Source: Eriocheir sinensis
Taxonomy: Eukaryota; Arthropoda; Malacostraca; Decapoda; Varunidae
Length of the DNA: 64,000 nucleotides
NCBI RefSeq assembly: GCF_024679095.1
Contig: NC_066512.1
Coordinates: 16,250,456 to 16,314,455 of the forward strand
Direction: 5' to 3'
The notes under the pieces are model-generated. The model saw only the letters and a program-made list of their open reading frames with translations. It did not search any database and was not told the DNA's origin. This document shows positions 13,440-25,472 of the stretch, in pieces. Positions within the stretch are counted from its first letter, which is position 1, and the number at the start of each line of letters is the position of its first letter. A program made the position numbers and the translations under genes.

Positions 13440-13571
13440 GGAGTGGAGTTGAGTGGAGTGAAATGCTGATGAGGAGTTGGAAGTGGTGGATGCTGGATGC
13501 GGAGTGGAGTTGAGTGGAGTGAAACGCTGATAAAGAGGAGTTGGAAGTGCTGGAGGCTGGATGCTGGAGTG
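13440..13571. repeat. ~61-bp direct tandem duplication
   Basis: GAGTGGAGTTGAGTGGAGTG occurs at 13441 and 13502, followed by similar sequence ending in GCTGGATGC. Confidence 0.7.
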
Positions 13572-13662
13572 CGGGACAGCGTGGGACATGGATGGAGTGG
13601 GACAGCGTGGCGTGGGACAGGGATGAAGTGCAGACAGTGTTGTGGGTGAGACATGAGGAGGA

Positions 13663-13761
13663 ACTTTTTTTTTTACAACAAAGGGGACAGCTCAAGGGCA
13701 CAAAAAAAGAAACAATATTAAAAAAAAGCCCGCTACTCGCTGCTCCTACAAAAAAAAATTA
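13663..13761 (+). repeat. Dispersed oligo-A-rich repeat, copy 1
   Basis: TTTTACAACAAAGGGGACAG ... AAGCCCGCTACTCGCTGCTC followed by oligo-A. Collinear with 20723-20801. Confidence 0.7.
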
Positions 13762-14318
13762 AAAGAGGTGTCCGAAAGAGAGGTCAATTTCGGGTGAATA
13801 CCTTGAGGGCGACGTCGGACAAGCATAGGAAGGACACGAGCAAGAAAAAGGAGGTACGGAGGGAGGGAGGGAGGGGGCCAAGAAGGTGAAGAAAGAGGAG
13901 GAGGAGGAGGTTAAGATGGAGACAGAGACCCATCGTGAGGCGCAGACTAAACACCTTGCGGTCTCTAAAACGATTTCCCTGCGGCGTCATCACACTCAGC
14001 GGCGTCCTTGACATCAACTCGCTATTACAGACATAACAACGAGGCCGTAATTCAACGTCGCCCAAGAACAGAGGAGGCGGGCGATCAGGAGGAAACTTCA
14101 ACATCGCATCCGACGTAATGAATCAGTTAAACGCTTCGGAAAGGCATTGTAGCTCTTTAATCTCTGCCCCACCCCCCGCGGCGCCGCTCCCACACGAGGC
14201 CGCAAGCAGGGGTGCCGGCGTGCAGGGGCGTGCGCTAGCAGGGGGAGGCGGGGGGGGGTTGAAGGAAGGTGGGAAGGCCGTGGGAAACGTTGTTGAATCA
14301 GGTGTTAACTCTGCCTTC

Positions 14319-14320
<2 letters not shown>

Positions 14321-14378
<58 letters not shown>

Positions 14379-14546
14379 GGGGGGGGGGGGCGGTGAATGG
14401 GAAAAGATTGCTAAAATTCTCTCGTTCATTCTCTTTGTTCCACCCATTCACCCGTGCACCCCCCCCCCCTCCCGGGTGTGGTGCAAGCAAACACAGTAGT
14501 AGTACCCGTAGCCAAGCGTGCCTCCCTAGGGTAAACACCTTTGTGA

Positions 14547-14585
<39 letters not shown>
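14321..14585. repeat. Two (GA)n arrays with G- and C-runs
   Basis: (GA)n 14321-14375 passing into a G-run to 14390; a C-run near 14459-14469; (GA)n 14550-14585. Confidence 0.97.
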
Positions 14586-14589
<4 letters not shown>

Positions 14590-14918
14590 AAAAATTATAC
14601 CACATAGTCTCCATACAACATTCGTCTTTATTCTAATAGCATCAACCCAAGACTTATTTTATTCAAGAGTATTTCAGATTTATTCCATTTCAATCCTTCA
14701 CTATATTTGCTATCCTGAAAAAAAGTAAAAAAATAAATTGATAAATAAACTCTTTGCAGCTTCCGAATTAACCTTTCAAAAACAGTCAGTCTGAGGGTCA
14801 CTCGGGCATGAAAAAAAAGCTCAGAGGAAAACATTTACATTTACCTGACTGTGTTTCATGTGGGGTGAGTGTGAGAGTAAGTGTGTGTGTTCAGTGGTGT
14901 GTGTTCCTCTTTCGACAG

Positions 14919-15060
14919 ACTCACTCAGCGAAGGGAGGACCAGCGACGAGGAGGAGGAGGAAGAGGTCAAGGCGTGTGTGCTGAGCGGGGACGCCTCCAT
15001 CCATCTACCTCCTCCTACGTCAAGAGTTAGCTGAGGCACGGGCGCTGGCATCCCCCTCAG
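14919..15060 (+). other. Candidate upstream non-coding exon
   Basis: TTCCTCTTTCGACAG before 14919 and CTCAG|GTAAGTGT after 15060 form strong splice sites around 142 nt. One frame reads SLSEGRTSDEEEEEEVKA to a TGA near 15032, but no frame is open throughout. It fits a 5' untranslated exon from a distal promoter of smash, 11.6 kb upstream of its start, or an exon of an unseen transcript. Confidence 0.35.
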
Positions 15061-15299
15061 GTAAGTGTCTTTGTGATGGGGAGTTGGCGGGGTGGTGTGG
15101 TTACTGGTTAGCCTGAGGGACCCTTCTTGATGCTCACCTGGCGTACCTGTTTGCTCGTCTATTTGTTATACTTCCCCGCAGCTGCTCTCCTCACCCCCTT
15201 CACCTGGAGTGCCGCAGAGCTTGTATGTTATGTAGGCAATCTCCTCCTTTTTCTCTCTCCTTCCCTCTCTTTTGATCTTGGTTGAGTTTTATTGGCATT

Positions 15300-15655
15300 T
15301 TCTCTTTTGTTTTTTGCTTCTCATCTCTTAACTTGTTCTCCCTCGTTCTTTTTTACGTGTTTTCTTTGTTTCTGCTTCGTTTTCTTTTTTTCTTTGTTTT
15401 TCTGTCAATTATCTTTCTGTTATTTCATTGTTTTGTTTTTCTTCATCTCTTCTCTTGTTTTTTTTAACGTATTTTCTTTCTTTTCTGCTTCTTTTCATTC
15501 TTATCTTTGTTTATCTGCCAATTATCTTGCTATGATTTCACTGTCAATGACTGTGTTTTTTATCTCTTCTCTAGTTCTCTCTTCTTCTGGTGTGTTCTTC
15601 CTTTCTGCTTATTTTTGTCTATTATTTTGTTTTCTAGTTATTAATTTATTCATCA
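15300..15655. repeat. Decayed ~120-bp T-rich tandem repeat, about three units
   Basis: Repeating blocks CATCTCTT, TTTTCTTT, TCTGCTT, TTTGT and CAATTATCTT. The + strand frames through it are Phe/Ser/Leu artefacts. Confidence 0.6.
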
Positions 15656-15748
15656 TATGTAAATCTGTGTATGTGTAAATCGTTATCTATATATATTTAT
15701 CTAGAATTTTATCAGCATATCTGACTGTGCATGTGTATATCTTAAGTT

Positions 15749-16000
15749 TCTCCTCCTCCTCCTCCTCTTTTCTCTCCTCCTCTTCCTCCTCCTCCTCCTC
15801 CTCCTCCTCCTCCTCCTCTTCCTCGTGTCTCTGCTGCCCCACTTCCATACTAGCGGAGTAGGCCTGGCGCGCTGGGTGGAATACTAAAGAAGCTAAACTC
15901 GTTATGACCCAACTGGCTTTCCGTTATCTGCTATTCATGTGTCCCTCCGTTTAAGTCTTCCTCCTCCTCCTCCTCCTCCTCCTCCTCCTCCTCCTCTTCC
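15749..16000. repeat. Two (TCC)n arrays
   Basis: TCC triplets at 15749-15827 and 15958-16000, the second passing into TGC triplets. Confidence 0.95.
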
Positions 16001-16095
16001 TGCTGCTGCTGCTCTTTTCCTAGTCTTCCTTCTTTGGGATGTGATGTTAATTTATTTATATATTTATGTATGTATTGATGTATATATGTATGGAT

Positions 16096-16098
<3 letters not shown>

Positions 16099-16142
<44 letters not shown>

Positions 16143-16317
16143 GGAGTTATTTCAAGGAACGTTACTATCACAAGAGATAAGATGACCGTGATGGTGTGGC
16201 AGGGAAAGGCTATTGCGTGTTCACCTCTCTCTCTCTCTCTCTCTCAGGACAGCAAAGGCAACACACAAATCACTTTTCACATTCCAAGGTTACGAAAGAG
16301 TAGGACGGGAGCTTGTG

Positions 16318-16383
<66 letters not shown>
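16099..16383. repeat. (GA)n-(G)n, (CT)n and (GA)n arrays
   Basis: (GA)n 16099-16132 with G-run to 16144, (CT)n 16225-16246, (GA)n 16321-16383. Confidence 0.97.
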
Positions 16384-16387
<4 letters not shown>

Positions 16388-16629
16388 CGTAATAGTGTCA
16401 ATGGCTTCAGTTCAAGACCGCACAAAGACCCCGAGTTGAGTTTGCCTTGCCTTCTAATTCTGTCATCGTAAGTGAACGTTTATTTTGTTGCTCTGTGTGT
16501 TAATAAAGAAAACGGGAATACAGTGTTTGCTTGTGCCGCGGACGAGAAAGGAAGAACCACTGTCGATAAAGAAAACAATGGGATGATAAAAAGTGTAGAA
16601 AAGAGATTAAAAAAGTAAGGTTATGTTGC

Positions 16630-17040
16630 AAGTTAGATCAAAACACGTGATGAAATGGAGAAAATATTGAGGCAAACGAGATAGCGAGTAGCAAAGGGAA
16701 GATAAGGAAAAAAATGAAGAGTATTTTGGACTCGATTAAATTCTGCTGCAAAACCGATCAGAACACGTGATGAAATAGAGAAAACAAAGAGACAAAAGAG
16801 AAAGCCAGTAGAAAAGGAATGATCTGAGAAAATAGAGAGAAATATCATGGACCCAGTGAGGTTTTCTTTTGCAAATGAAAATAAGTTAAATCACGTGATG
16901 AAACAGAGAAAACAAAGCGATTAAAGAGATTGAAGGTTAGGAGGAAAGGATAGGAAACACAATTGGAGAGTAATATTATGGACCCAGCGAGGTTATTATT
17001 GCACGTGATGAAATATAGAAAATTGAATAGAAAAGGAAAG
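16630..17040. repeat. Decayed ~120-bp tandem repeat, four units each carrying CACGTGATGAAA
   Basis: CACGTG palindromes at 16644, 16764, 16892 and 17002, each followed by ATGAAA and an AGAAAA run, with purine-rich spacers and GGACCCAGYGAGGTT in two units. Confidence 0.7.
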
Positions 17041-17682
17041 AGTTAGTGAGTGGAAAAGAGAATACAAAAACAAACAAACGAAGAGGAGGAATAGTCTAGT
17101 CTAGTCAGTGGTAGCTTTGACTTACTTACTAGAACACAACAAATAACACACCTGCCAGCCACGCCCCCCAAAAAAAATAAAAAAATGAAAACGTTCTTCT
17201 ACCTGGATGCGATTTGGACATACTATACCAGACCGTCTTTTATTCTTTACCTTTTTTTTTGCCAAGACGCCGCCGCCGCCACTTTGCAATTTGTTCCGCT
17301 GCTTGATCGCGCGCACCTTGGAGAAAAAGCGAGTCGACGATGGTCATGTAAAATTGTAAAGTCTCTCTCTCTCTCCTTCCCAATAACTCTTTACTCTCCA
17401 CTTTGTTTTTTCCTCGCCTCTCTTTTCTACTCCATCTCTTTATGTCGCTTTGCTTCCTCTATTCCATCACGAGCTTTGATTTCGTTTGTGAGAGATAACT
17501 TCACTGGGATCGCAATCTTACTCTCCATTTTCTTTCATATATCTTCTCTCTTCGACTGAATCTCTTTTTTCCCAGGCCATTATAGTCGCTGGTGCCGAGA
17601 ATCCAAGTGTTTACAAGCGAAAGTAAGGCGTGTGGAGGAGTGTTATCATTCACGAAGGCCTTGGAATGTTGAATAATTGAAA

Positions 17683-17686
<4 letters not shown>

Positions 17687-17775
<89 letters not shown>
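17687..17775. repeat. (GA)n microsatellite
   Basis: About 89 bp of perfect GA, followed by purine-rich and GGA-triplet sequence to about 18060. Confidence 0.98.
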
Positions 17776-17776
<1 letters not shown>

Positions 17777-18261
17777 TTGTTGGCTCTCCCGATGAAATAA
17801 AAATTAAAATCTGTGCCTTCAAACGATCGTGAGAGAAGGAGAAAAAAAAAAGGGAAGAGAAGGACGAAGAGGGCCACTTGGGAGAGAGGGAGGAGGAGGA
17901 GGAGGGCAAAGGGGATGAAATACGTGTGGGAAGGAGAGGAGAGGAACGGGAAGGCAAGGCAAGGAGTAAACAGAAAAGGTCAGCGTAGGAGGAGAATAAT
18001 AATAAGTAAAGGAGGAACACGAAGAAGAGGAGGAGGAGGAGGAGGAGGAGATGGCAGCAACCCGAGGGAGGAGGGAGGGGTGCATCTTACGCCTCCACCA
18101 GTACTACTTTCACCTTGGACGTTGTGAATGGCCTGACCTCACGCCGCCAGGCCGGGGATGGGCACGCCTGGACCGGGAACGAGGCGGGAGGGGAACTATA
18201 GGCTACATTTAACATGCTGATGAGGAATGAATATGCAGGCCGCAGGTGAAGGCCGAAAGGG

Positions 18262-18453
18262 AGAAGGAGGAAAGGAGAAACACATACGCAAGCAGAGGAA
18301 CGGTCCAGAGGGAAGGGGGGCCAGGGGTAGGGTATGCTTGGACAGGGGTATTGGCTGAGGAGGAAGGGAGAAACACATACGCAAGCAGAGGAACGGTCGA
18401 GAGGGAAGGGGCAGGGGTAGGGGGTAGGGCATGCTTGGTTAGGGGTATTGGCA
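18262..18453. repeat. 93-bp direct tandem duplication
   Basis: GAAACACATACGCAAGCAGA occurs at 18277 and 18370, followed in both by the same G-rich segment. Confidence 0.8.
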
Positions 18454-19190
18454 GGGGAGGCAGAGGCAGGTGATGCAAGCAGGGGCAGCGGAGCGTATCT
18501 GCACCAGCGGGAGGTAGGGAAGGCAGGGGAGGGGGCCGGCAGGAAGGGCAGGCGTCGGCAGGGTCGTGAGGGAGGTTCCTGCTGCGTGCCAACCCTTTGT
18601 TTTAAGCAGTTAATTGTTCACATCCCGACTCCAGGTGGTGATAATAATACCTGTGTGAGGATGAGAGTAGGAATAGGAATAACGAGCGTGTAAGAGGAAG
18701 TTTAATGTCACTGGAGTTAATGTTAAGTTTGTCTCGCTGCAGGTCCTCGACAGGCTAATTACACGTTTGCTTCAGTCACTTGTTATTAGCTGTTGGATGC
18801 TGCGCTTAGCCTCGAAATCAGGTCATGCACGATTATGTACCACTGAAGAATACACACATGCTATTACTTTTATTAATCGTAACTCTCCCGCTTGTATAGA
18901 ACCCCTTTTAACTGCTACTGGTGTTGCATCATGACTCCAGGGGAATTCTTATATGGATGAAATAAATGTACCTTAGAGGGCTATTAAAAAGATGCTGAGG
19001 TAATGGCTTTTAAGAGGGTTAGGAAGGACGGAAGGAAGGGGGGAGGGCATGAACGTGAGGGAAAGTATTGTGCTGACCTGACTCCTCCCTCCCCTTCGCC
19101 CTTCCCTTCTGCAACACGCCCGTCGCTTCTCTCGTAGCTAAAAACGCACGCCTTTCCTCCCCACTTACCTTACCTGGACCTGCTCACCTT

Positions 19191-19340
19191 CCCCTCTTCA
19201 CCCACCTCCCCATCTGCCCATCGCCCACCTACCCGTCTACCTGTCGCCCCCTCTTCACCCACCTCCCCATCTGCCCATCGCCCACCTACCCGTCTACCTG
19301 TCGCCCCCTCTTCACCCACCTCCCCATCTGCCCCATCTGC
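19191..19340. repeat. 57-bp tandem repeat, about 2.5 copies
   Basis: CCCCTCTTCACCCACCTCCC recurs at 19191, 19248 and 19305 with almost no divergence, indicating a recent expansion. Confidence 0.85.
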
Positions 19341-19974
19341 CCATCCCCACCCTACCCCTCTACCCCCCTCCCCACCCCCACCCCCCCCCTGCTCACTCCC
19401 ACCTACCACCTCTCTTTTCGGCCCCTTCACCCACACCTACCCGTCTACCTTTCGCCGCCAGGAACCTCACACAGCTTAGGGGAACACCCACCCCACTTTT
19501 TTGCACCGCCCTCCCAAGGACTGAAGGGAGAGAGGCAGTACTCCCCCTCCTCTCTTCCCCCCGTTTCCTCCCATCCCCTCCTTGCACGATGCACCGCCTC
19601 GATGAATACTGAAGAATAAACATAAAAAAAGGAAGAAAGAAAAAAAAAACGCCCCGAAAAACACGATGACATTTATGGCGACGACTTAGATCCTGTCTCC
19701 GTCCTTGGGTGGGAGAGGAGGAGGAGGAGGAGGAGGAGTGCTTGTGGGTCTCCAGGTGACGGTGACGATTACTAGGCTAAGCTCGAGGTGGGGGGAGGGG
19801 ATCAGGCAACCGGATTACATTGGTAGCTCATTTACCGATTAGTGGGGAGCTTATCTGCGTGAGGTAGAAGCCGCGAGCAGCCTTGTCGTCGAGGGAGTCG
19901 CGCGTGTGTCGCCTGCTCATGTTGGGTCCTCGCAGCGTGACCCCCCCCCCCCCCTTCCTCTCTCCCTCTCTCTG

Positions 19975-20192
19975 GTCGGTATTCTCGGCCGCTTCCATCT
20001 CCCACAGCAACTCATTCCAAAGGCCGAAAATGACATCAATCGGGTCCTCGTGAGTATTTGTTTAGGTTCATGGTACAGAGGAAGGGTCAAACTATACCAC
20101 CAGGGCCATTAAGCTACCCATGGAAATGCCCCTAACGCCCACGAAAGCCTTGTCAAATATGTGAGTTTGGGTCCCGAAGGTTTGGGAATACG
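19975..20192 (+). mobile_element. Family A element, copy 5 (left arm of an inverted pair)
   Basis: Contains AATCGGGTCCTCGTGAGTAT, AGGTTCATGGTACAGAGGAA and GCCTTGTCAAATATGTGAGT, collinear with copy 2. Ends TTTGGGAATACGG. Confidence 0.7.
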
Positions 20193-20196
20193 GGCA

Positions 20197-20420
20197 TCAG
20201 GGCCATATTTTTAAACATTTCTGCGCCCAAGAACACGTAATTTACTAGTCTTTCGTGGGAGTTTAGGGCATTTCCAGGGGTACTTTTATGACCCTGGTGG
20301 TAGTCTGAGCCTTCTTCTGTACGGTGAACCTAAAAGAACACTCATTAGAACTCGATTAACCTCCTTTTTGGCCCTTGGAAATAGTTGGTGTGAGGGGCGG
20401 GAGCATCTGACAATACCAAC
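20197..20420 (-). mobile_element. Family A element, copy 6 (right arm of an inverted pair)
   Basis: Starts AGGGCCATATTTTTAAACAT a few bases after copy 5 and ends CATCTGACAATACC. With copy 5 it forms a second large head-to-head palindrome like 3722-4150. Confidence 0.75.
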
Positions 20421-20668
20421 CTCACTCTCTTCCACATCCCCTGCTCTCCATTCTTCCCTCCCTCAAGAAGAAAGAAAAACGAGCTCATAAACAAACAAAA
20501 GAGTAAATAAGTAAACAAGCGGTATTTTCGTCTTTCCGCGTTCGTGTGGTGAAGCAGAATATTACCAAAGCTCGAGTGTGTGTGATGCTTCTTTGTCTCG
20601 TCTGTGTGGTACATACTTATAAGGTCGTGTCGTCGACGGTGGCGCTGCTCAACCTCATTATGCTGGTT

Positions 20669-20669
<1 letters not shown>

Positions 20670-20726
<57 letters not shown>

Positions 20727-20802
20727 ACAGCAGAGGAGACGGTGCAAGGGCGTAAAAAAAAATAATAATGAAAAAAAAAGCCCGCTACTTACTGCTCCTG
20801 AA

Positions 20803-20862
<60 letters not shown>
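20670..20862. repeat. Paired (TG)n arrays
   Basis: Perfect TG at 20670-20722 and 20803-20862, separated by one copy of the oligo-A-rich dispersed repeat. Confidence 0.97.
20723..20801 (+). repeat. Dispersed oligo-A-rich repeat, copy 2, between two (TG)n arrays
   Basis: TTTTACAGCAGAGGAGACGG ... AAGCCCGCTACTTACTGCTC. It sits exactly between the arrays 20670-20722 and 20803-20862. Confidence 0.75.
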
Positions 20863-20864
<2 letters not shown>

Positions 20865-21639
20865 CGATGATACAGAGCAGAAAGCGCGCCCGTGATGCTC
20901 CAACGAAGGCGATAAAACAGAATAATAAATAAAAAGACGAGTGCGGAAGAGCGTGACCAACGACCTACTCCTACATGCACGCCGTCCCTGGAGTCTGCCG
21001 CTAACCCTCGCTTCTGCTTCCGTGAGAAACACCCAGAAACCTAAACGCTTGAGTGTGTGTTAGTAATCATCCCACACACGGTCGCGCCCCTCCTCCTCCC
21101 TCTCTCAGCCACACTGCACTTGCCACGCACGGGAGAGAACCAGCCATATCTCATAAACCTCCCCCACCAGCGTATCTAGCGACAGTTATAATGATAGGTA
21201 GAGCGGGTTTGTGTGTTATTTTTTCCCCATCTAAGCCGAGTTATGAGTACCCGACCCCCTCCTAGTGCTTGGCTAACGGTGTGTCGGATAGCGGAGGGTC
21301 TTGGGTGGTGGGTTGGGGGGATAGGGGGGTTAGGGGGTAGAGGGGGGTCGCTGCACAAGGTAACCCAGGACCACAATATTTACCAACACCCGAGAGGCAT
21401 CAAGGAAAACGTGTGCGCCGGGGTATTTTGCTTCCCTTAAGTGGCCGCGCGCCGTGATTGGTGGCGTGGCCTCTGTCAGCTGGCGAGGCGTCCCCTGAGG
21501 TGATTAATATTGCTCGTGCATACCTACATCTAAAGCCCCTCGCCCGCCCCCCGCCCTCTTCGTGGCACTGAGCGTCACGCGAGCCTTGGGTGAACACGAA
21601 GGCAGATCGCTGGTGGCCCGGCGTGTTGGTGGTTTCGCA

Positions 21640-21862
21640 GGGACCATATTTTTAAACACTCGGCGGCCAAGCACACACACTTGACAAGGCTTTCTTAGGA
21701 GTTTGGGGCATTTGCAGAGGTGGTAGTGGTGGTGGTAGTTTGATCATTCTTTTATGCCTTGAACATAGAAAAACACATTAAGACGCGGTTGATTTATACT
21801 TTTCGGCCTTTGGAAGTAGTAGATGTTAGAGACGGAAGCGTCTGAGCATACCGACCCCAGTG
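21640..21862 (-). mobile_element. Family A element, copy 7
   Basis: Starts AGGGACCATATTTTTAAACA and ends GCGTCTGAGCATACC. A GGT trinucleotide repeat has grown inside it around 21720-21740. Confidence 0.7.
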
Positions 21863-21918
21863 CGACAGCGGACCGTCATGCCTCCTTCTTACCTCCTTCC
21901 AGCTTCCTGTGCCGCCGG

Positions 21919-21919
<1 letters not shown>

Positions 21920-21962
<43 letters not shown>
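21920..21962. repeat. (GA)n microsatellite
   Basis: Perfect GA dinucleotides. Confidence 0.97.
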
Positions 21963-21965
<3 letters not shown>

Positions 21966-22139
21966 CATATACGTTGTTCTCCAATGCAGCAAGAAGTAAG
22001 AAAAAATAACTTGAACAAAGAAAACAAAGGCATAACAAGTTCCCGGTAACCATGAGCCACAACAGCCAAGCAAACCAGACCAGAGGAGATCAAATCGTTT
22101 ACAGCTCTGAGACATTGCCACTTAACACCATCTGACTCC

Positions 22140-22470
22140 ACAAGGGGATGGGAAGAAAAGGTGAGGGGAAACGAGGGGAAAAAAATGAAGTGAGGGGATA
22201 AGGGATGATAAAGGAAGGAGGGAGGGAGAATGAGGAAAAGAGGGAACAAAAGGAACTGAGGGAATGAAGGATGAAAGGGGAGGAAGGAGGGAGAGAGAGA
22301 AGAGAAAAAGAGTGAAAAAACAGAACTGAGGGAATGAGGAATAAAAAGGGAGGGAGGAAGAGTGAGGAAAAAAATAATTAATAAAGGGAATGTGGGATGA
22401 AAAGGGAGGAGAGAGGGAGAGAGAGGAAAACTGGGAAGAAAATGAGAGGAAAGTAGATGTTGAAAAGAGG
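22140..22470. repeat. Purine-rich minisatellite
   Basis: Decayed GAGGGAATGAGGGATGAAAAGG-like units; the minus strand is a Ser/Phe/Leu frame. Confidence 0.8.
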
Positions 22471-22681
22471 AGGAAAGCCATTAAGAGGGCGGATAGGCTG
22501 GGCAAAATCTCCTGAAGGGTAAGAAGGTGGATTAGGCCGCCAAATGTTCTCGTGTAAGGGCGAGGCTGAAAGTAAGTTCGTGTGAGCGTGGCCGAAGGAG
22601 AGTTTAGGTCACGACCCCTTCCTCCCCCAACCCCCCTCCCCGGCCAGGTCATGTTAGCAAAAGGTCAAGTGGGAGAGGGAG

Positions 22682-22712
<31 letters not shown>

Positions 22713-23176
22713 CGAGGCTTGGGTCATAACGCCAGCTGGCCCTCCAGGCACCGCCCTCACCCCCTCTCTGGCACTGATGCAACCACCAGTGCCCCGCTCA
22801 CTCCGCCAGGCTCACCCACACCCACCTCCATCACCCATACACACACACACACACACGCACACGCACACTCACATACTTCTACATTTTGCCAGTCACACCC
22901 TAAGCGACTGGCCACATTCACCCGCCCGCCCAGACACCAACACCTTCAAAAAGACACCTTCACCTAGCCACACTCACCCAGAGCCGGACCGCACCTGCTA
23001 GGCCCAGTCAGTCACACTTAACTCGTTACACTGTGGTATGGCGCGACAATCAGCCAGTCACTCTTGGACATTCACAGACGCAATTTTGCCCAGTTAAGAT
23101 GAGGAGGAGGAGGAGAAGGAGGAGGAGGCGGAGGTATTTGAAGGAGGGGAGAGAAGAAAGGTCGTTGGAGATATTA

Positions 23177-23179
<3 letters not shown>

Positions 23180-23230
<51 letters not shown>
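23180..23230. repeat. (TG)n microsatellite
   Basis: Perfect TG. A C-rich pyrimidine segment without genes follows to about 23720. Confidence 0.97.
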
Positions 23231-23231
<1 letters not shown>

Positions 23232-23877
23232 CCCCTGAAGGCCGTTCCGCCCCGTCCCAGCCTCGGGGCTCTCAGAGGCTGGAAATGATTAGTTAGGGTC
23301 CCTTCTGCCCCTCCCCCTCGGCTCCCTTCCTACCTGCCTCTCCCTCCCCCCCCCACCGTCTCCCTTCCTCCACCTGATTCTCCCTCTCCAGTGCCCCTCG
23401 AACCTCTCCCAGCCAGCCACAGACTCCCTCCCACGGTCACACCTCTCACTCCCTTTTCCACAGGCTCTCCTTCAGCGTCTCCCACCCTAGGCTTTCACCC
23501 CCTCCATTCCTCTGCCTCCTTATCTACTCTTCATGCCAAAGACTCCCTCCCACAGTCACACCTTCACTACCTTTCTACATCCTCCCCAGCAGCGTATCTC
23601 ACCCTCATCTTCTGACCCCCCCCCCCCCTTTTATTCCTTTCTCTTTGCCCTCCACCGCCCTTTGCCATCTTATCTATTCCTCCCTTTTCATCTAGCCTTC
23701 TCTATCTCCCTCTCCCTCCTGCTGGTTCCGGAGCTGCGGTCTTGCTGTGTTAATGGCGCCTCACGCAGCTTCAATTACCCTCCTCTACCTTTTGGCTCAT
23801 CCACGATACAGGTTATTGCATTTGGGTTCCCTGGGTAAATAACTGTTGCTCCGATGCTGCAATGGGTGGTGAGGCAA

Positions 23878-23879
<2 letters not shown>

Positions 23880-23910
<31 letters not shown>

Positions 23911-24155
23911 AACGAGGAAGCAATCGAGTATGCATACATAAGTGAGATTTTGCCATACGCTTTATCTCATGTGTGTATGTATTTATGTACTCCTTTTGTG
24001 TGTCAGTCTGTCTGTCTGTTTGTCTGTCTGTCTGTATGTATGTATGTATGTACGGGATAAATGATGTTGCTAAAAAAAATACCCGTAACACTCTTATTCA
24101 ACAAAGTAAGACAAATTGAAAAAAAAAAATATAGTTACAGAGTTGTCTTGATTAA

Positions 24156-24214
<59 letters not shown>

Positions 24215-24391
24215 TAACTGGCCCCTGCGAAGCGAGTTTTTTCGGCGTGGTGGTCAGGGCGAGAGGAAGGAGGTGCCTGCCGCTGCCGCCCGGGGGAGGC
24301 TTAATTACGGGTGGGGGTGGGGGGGGGCTGTGGACGGAGGGGGGGGGGAAGACGGAGAGAATGCGGCGGGTGAAGGTCGTCTCCGCATACC

Positions 24392-24441
<50 letters not shown>

Positions 24442-24510
24442 GTCATAATGGTAAAAAAAAAAGATAAATTGTCTTATAAAGGGTGTATTTCCTCCCTTCT
24501 TTCCACCACC

Positions 24511-24576
<66 letters not shown>
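23880..24576. repeat. Microsatellite cluster: (TG)n, TCTG/TATG, (TG)n, (CA)n, (CT)n
   Basis: (TG)n 23880-23910; TCTG then TATG tetranucleotides 24001-24052; (TG)n 24157-24212; G-runs 24310-24350; (CA)n 24396-24440; (CT)n 24514-24576. Confidence 0.96.
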
Positions 24577-24578
<2 letters not shown>

Positions 24579-24754
24579 ACTTTTCTCCAAGCTTTTTTCT
24601 TTTCAACGGAGACGAACAAATCGTGACTCTAAACCGGATCGACCCAACGCGCGACCTTACAATCGACATAAATCTGTAGTTTTAAAAAGTTCACAGGAGA
24701 TTAAGTTTATAACGTTTGTTTATTCCTGTACCCGAGGATGAGTTTCTGTAGCCG

Positions 24755-25110
24755 TGGAGAGATGGATGAAGGGGAGGGAGGAGAGAAGGGAGGAGGGAAT
24801 GGAAGACAGTGGAAGTGGCAGTGGAGGTAGATGAAGGGAGAAACGAAGGGAAGGAAAGAGAAGTGGAAGAAAATGGAGATTGGTCAGTAGTAATGGGAAT
24901 GAATGAAGTGGAAGGAGGAACGAAGGGAAGGAAAGAGGAAAGGAAGATAGAGGAGATAGGTTGATGATGATGGATACTTATATTGAATGAAGTGAACGAG
25001 TGAACAGAGGAAAGGAGGTTTAGAAAATGGGATGGAAGAGAAAGGAGATACGTTAGGTGGATGAAATGAACGAGTGGAGAGAGGAAAGAAAGAAAAGAGT
25101 AATGGCAGAT
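24755..25110. repeat. Purine-rich minisatellite
   Basis: Irregular GAAGGGAAGGAAAGAGG-type repeats; no gene. Confidence 0.75.
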
Positions 25111-25375
25111 AAAAGAGACGAGTCAGTGCCAATGGAGACAGATGAAGTGACCGAGCTTGAGAATAATTGAGTTGGTTGGGGTAATAACGGACGAGGGTGT
25201 TTGTGCCGCCTTGACTGACGCCCTGGGATGTGATAAGGAGTCATTGTTTGTCACTCGAAGCTTCCAACACAACACCTTCCTCTCCTGATAACGTCGCTGG
25301 AGAGAAGAACTGATGAACACGCGAAGGAGGTTGAAGCGAAAGAAAAATGAGGAGCACCTTGAAAAACCCTGACGT

Positions 25376-25472
25376 GTACAAAGGGAACTGAGAGAGAAGA
25401 TAAAGGGAAGATGAAGGATGCGTATACAAAGGGAAGTGAGGGAGAAGATAAAGGGAAGGTGAAGGATGCGGG
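25376..25472. repeat. 48-bp direct tandem duplication
   Basis: ACAAAGGGAA and AAGATAAAGGGAAG recur 48 bp apart in purine-rich DNA. Confidence 0.75.

Noticed and set aside
18262..19340. CRISPR-like spacing of direct repeats
   Set aside because: Units are contiguous without unique spacers and the DNA is clearly eukaryotic.
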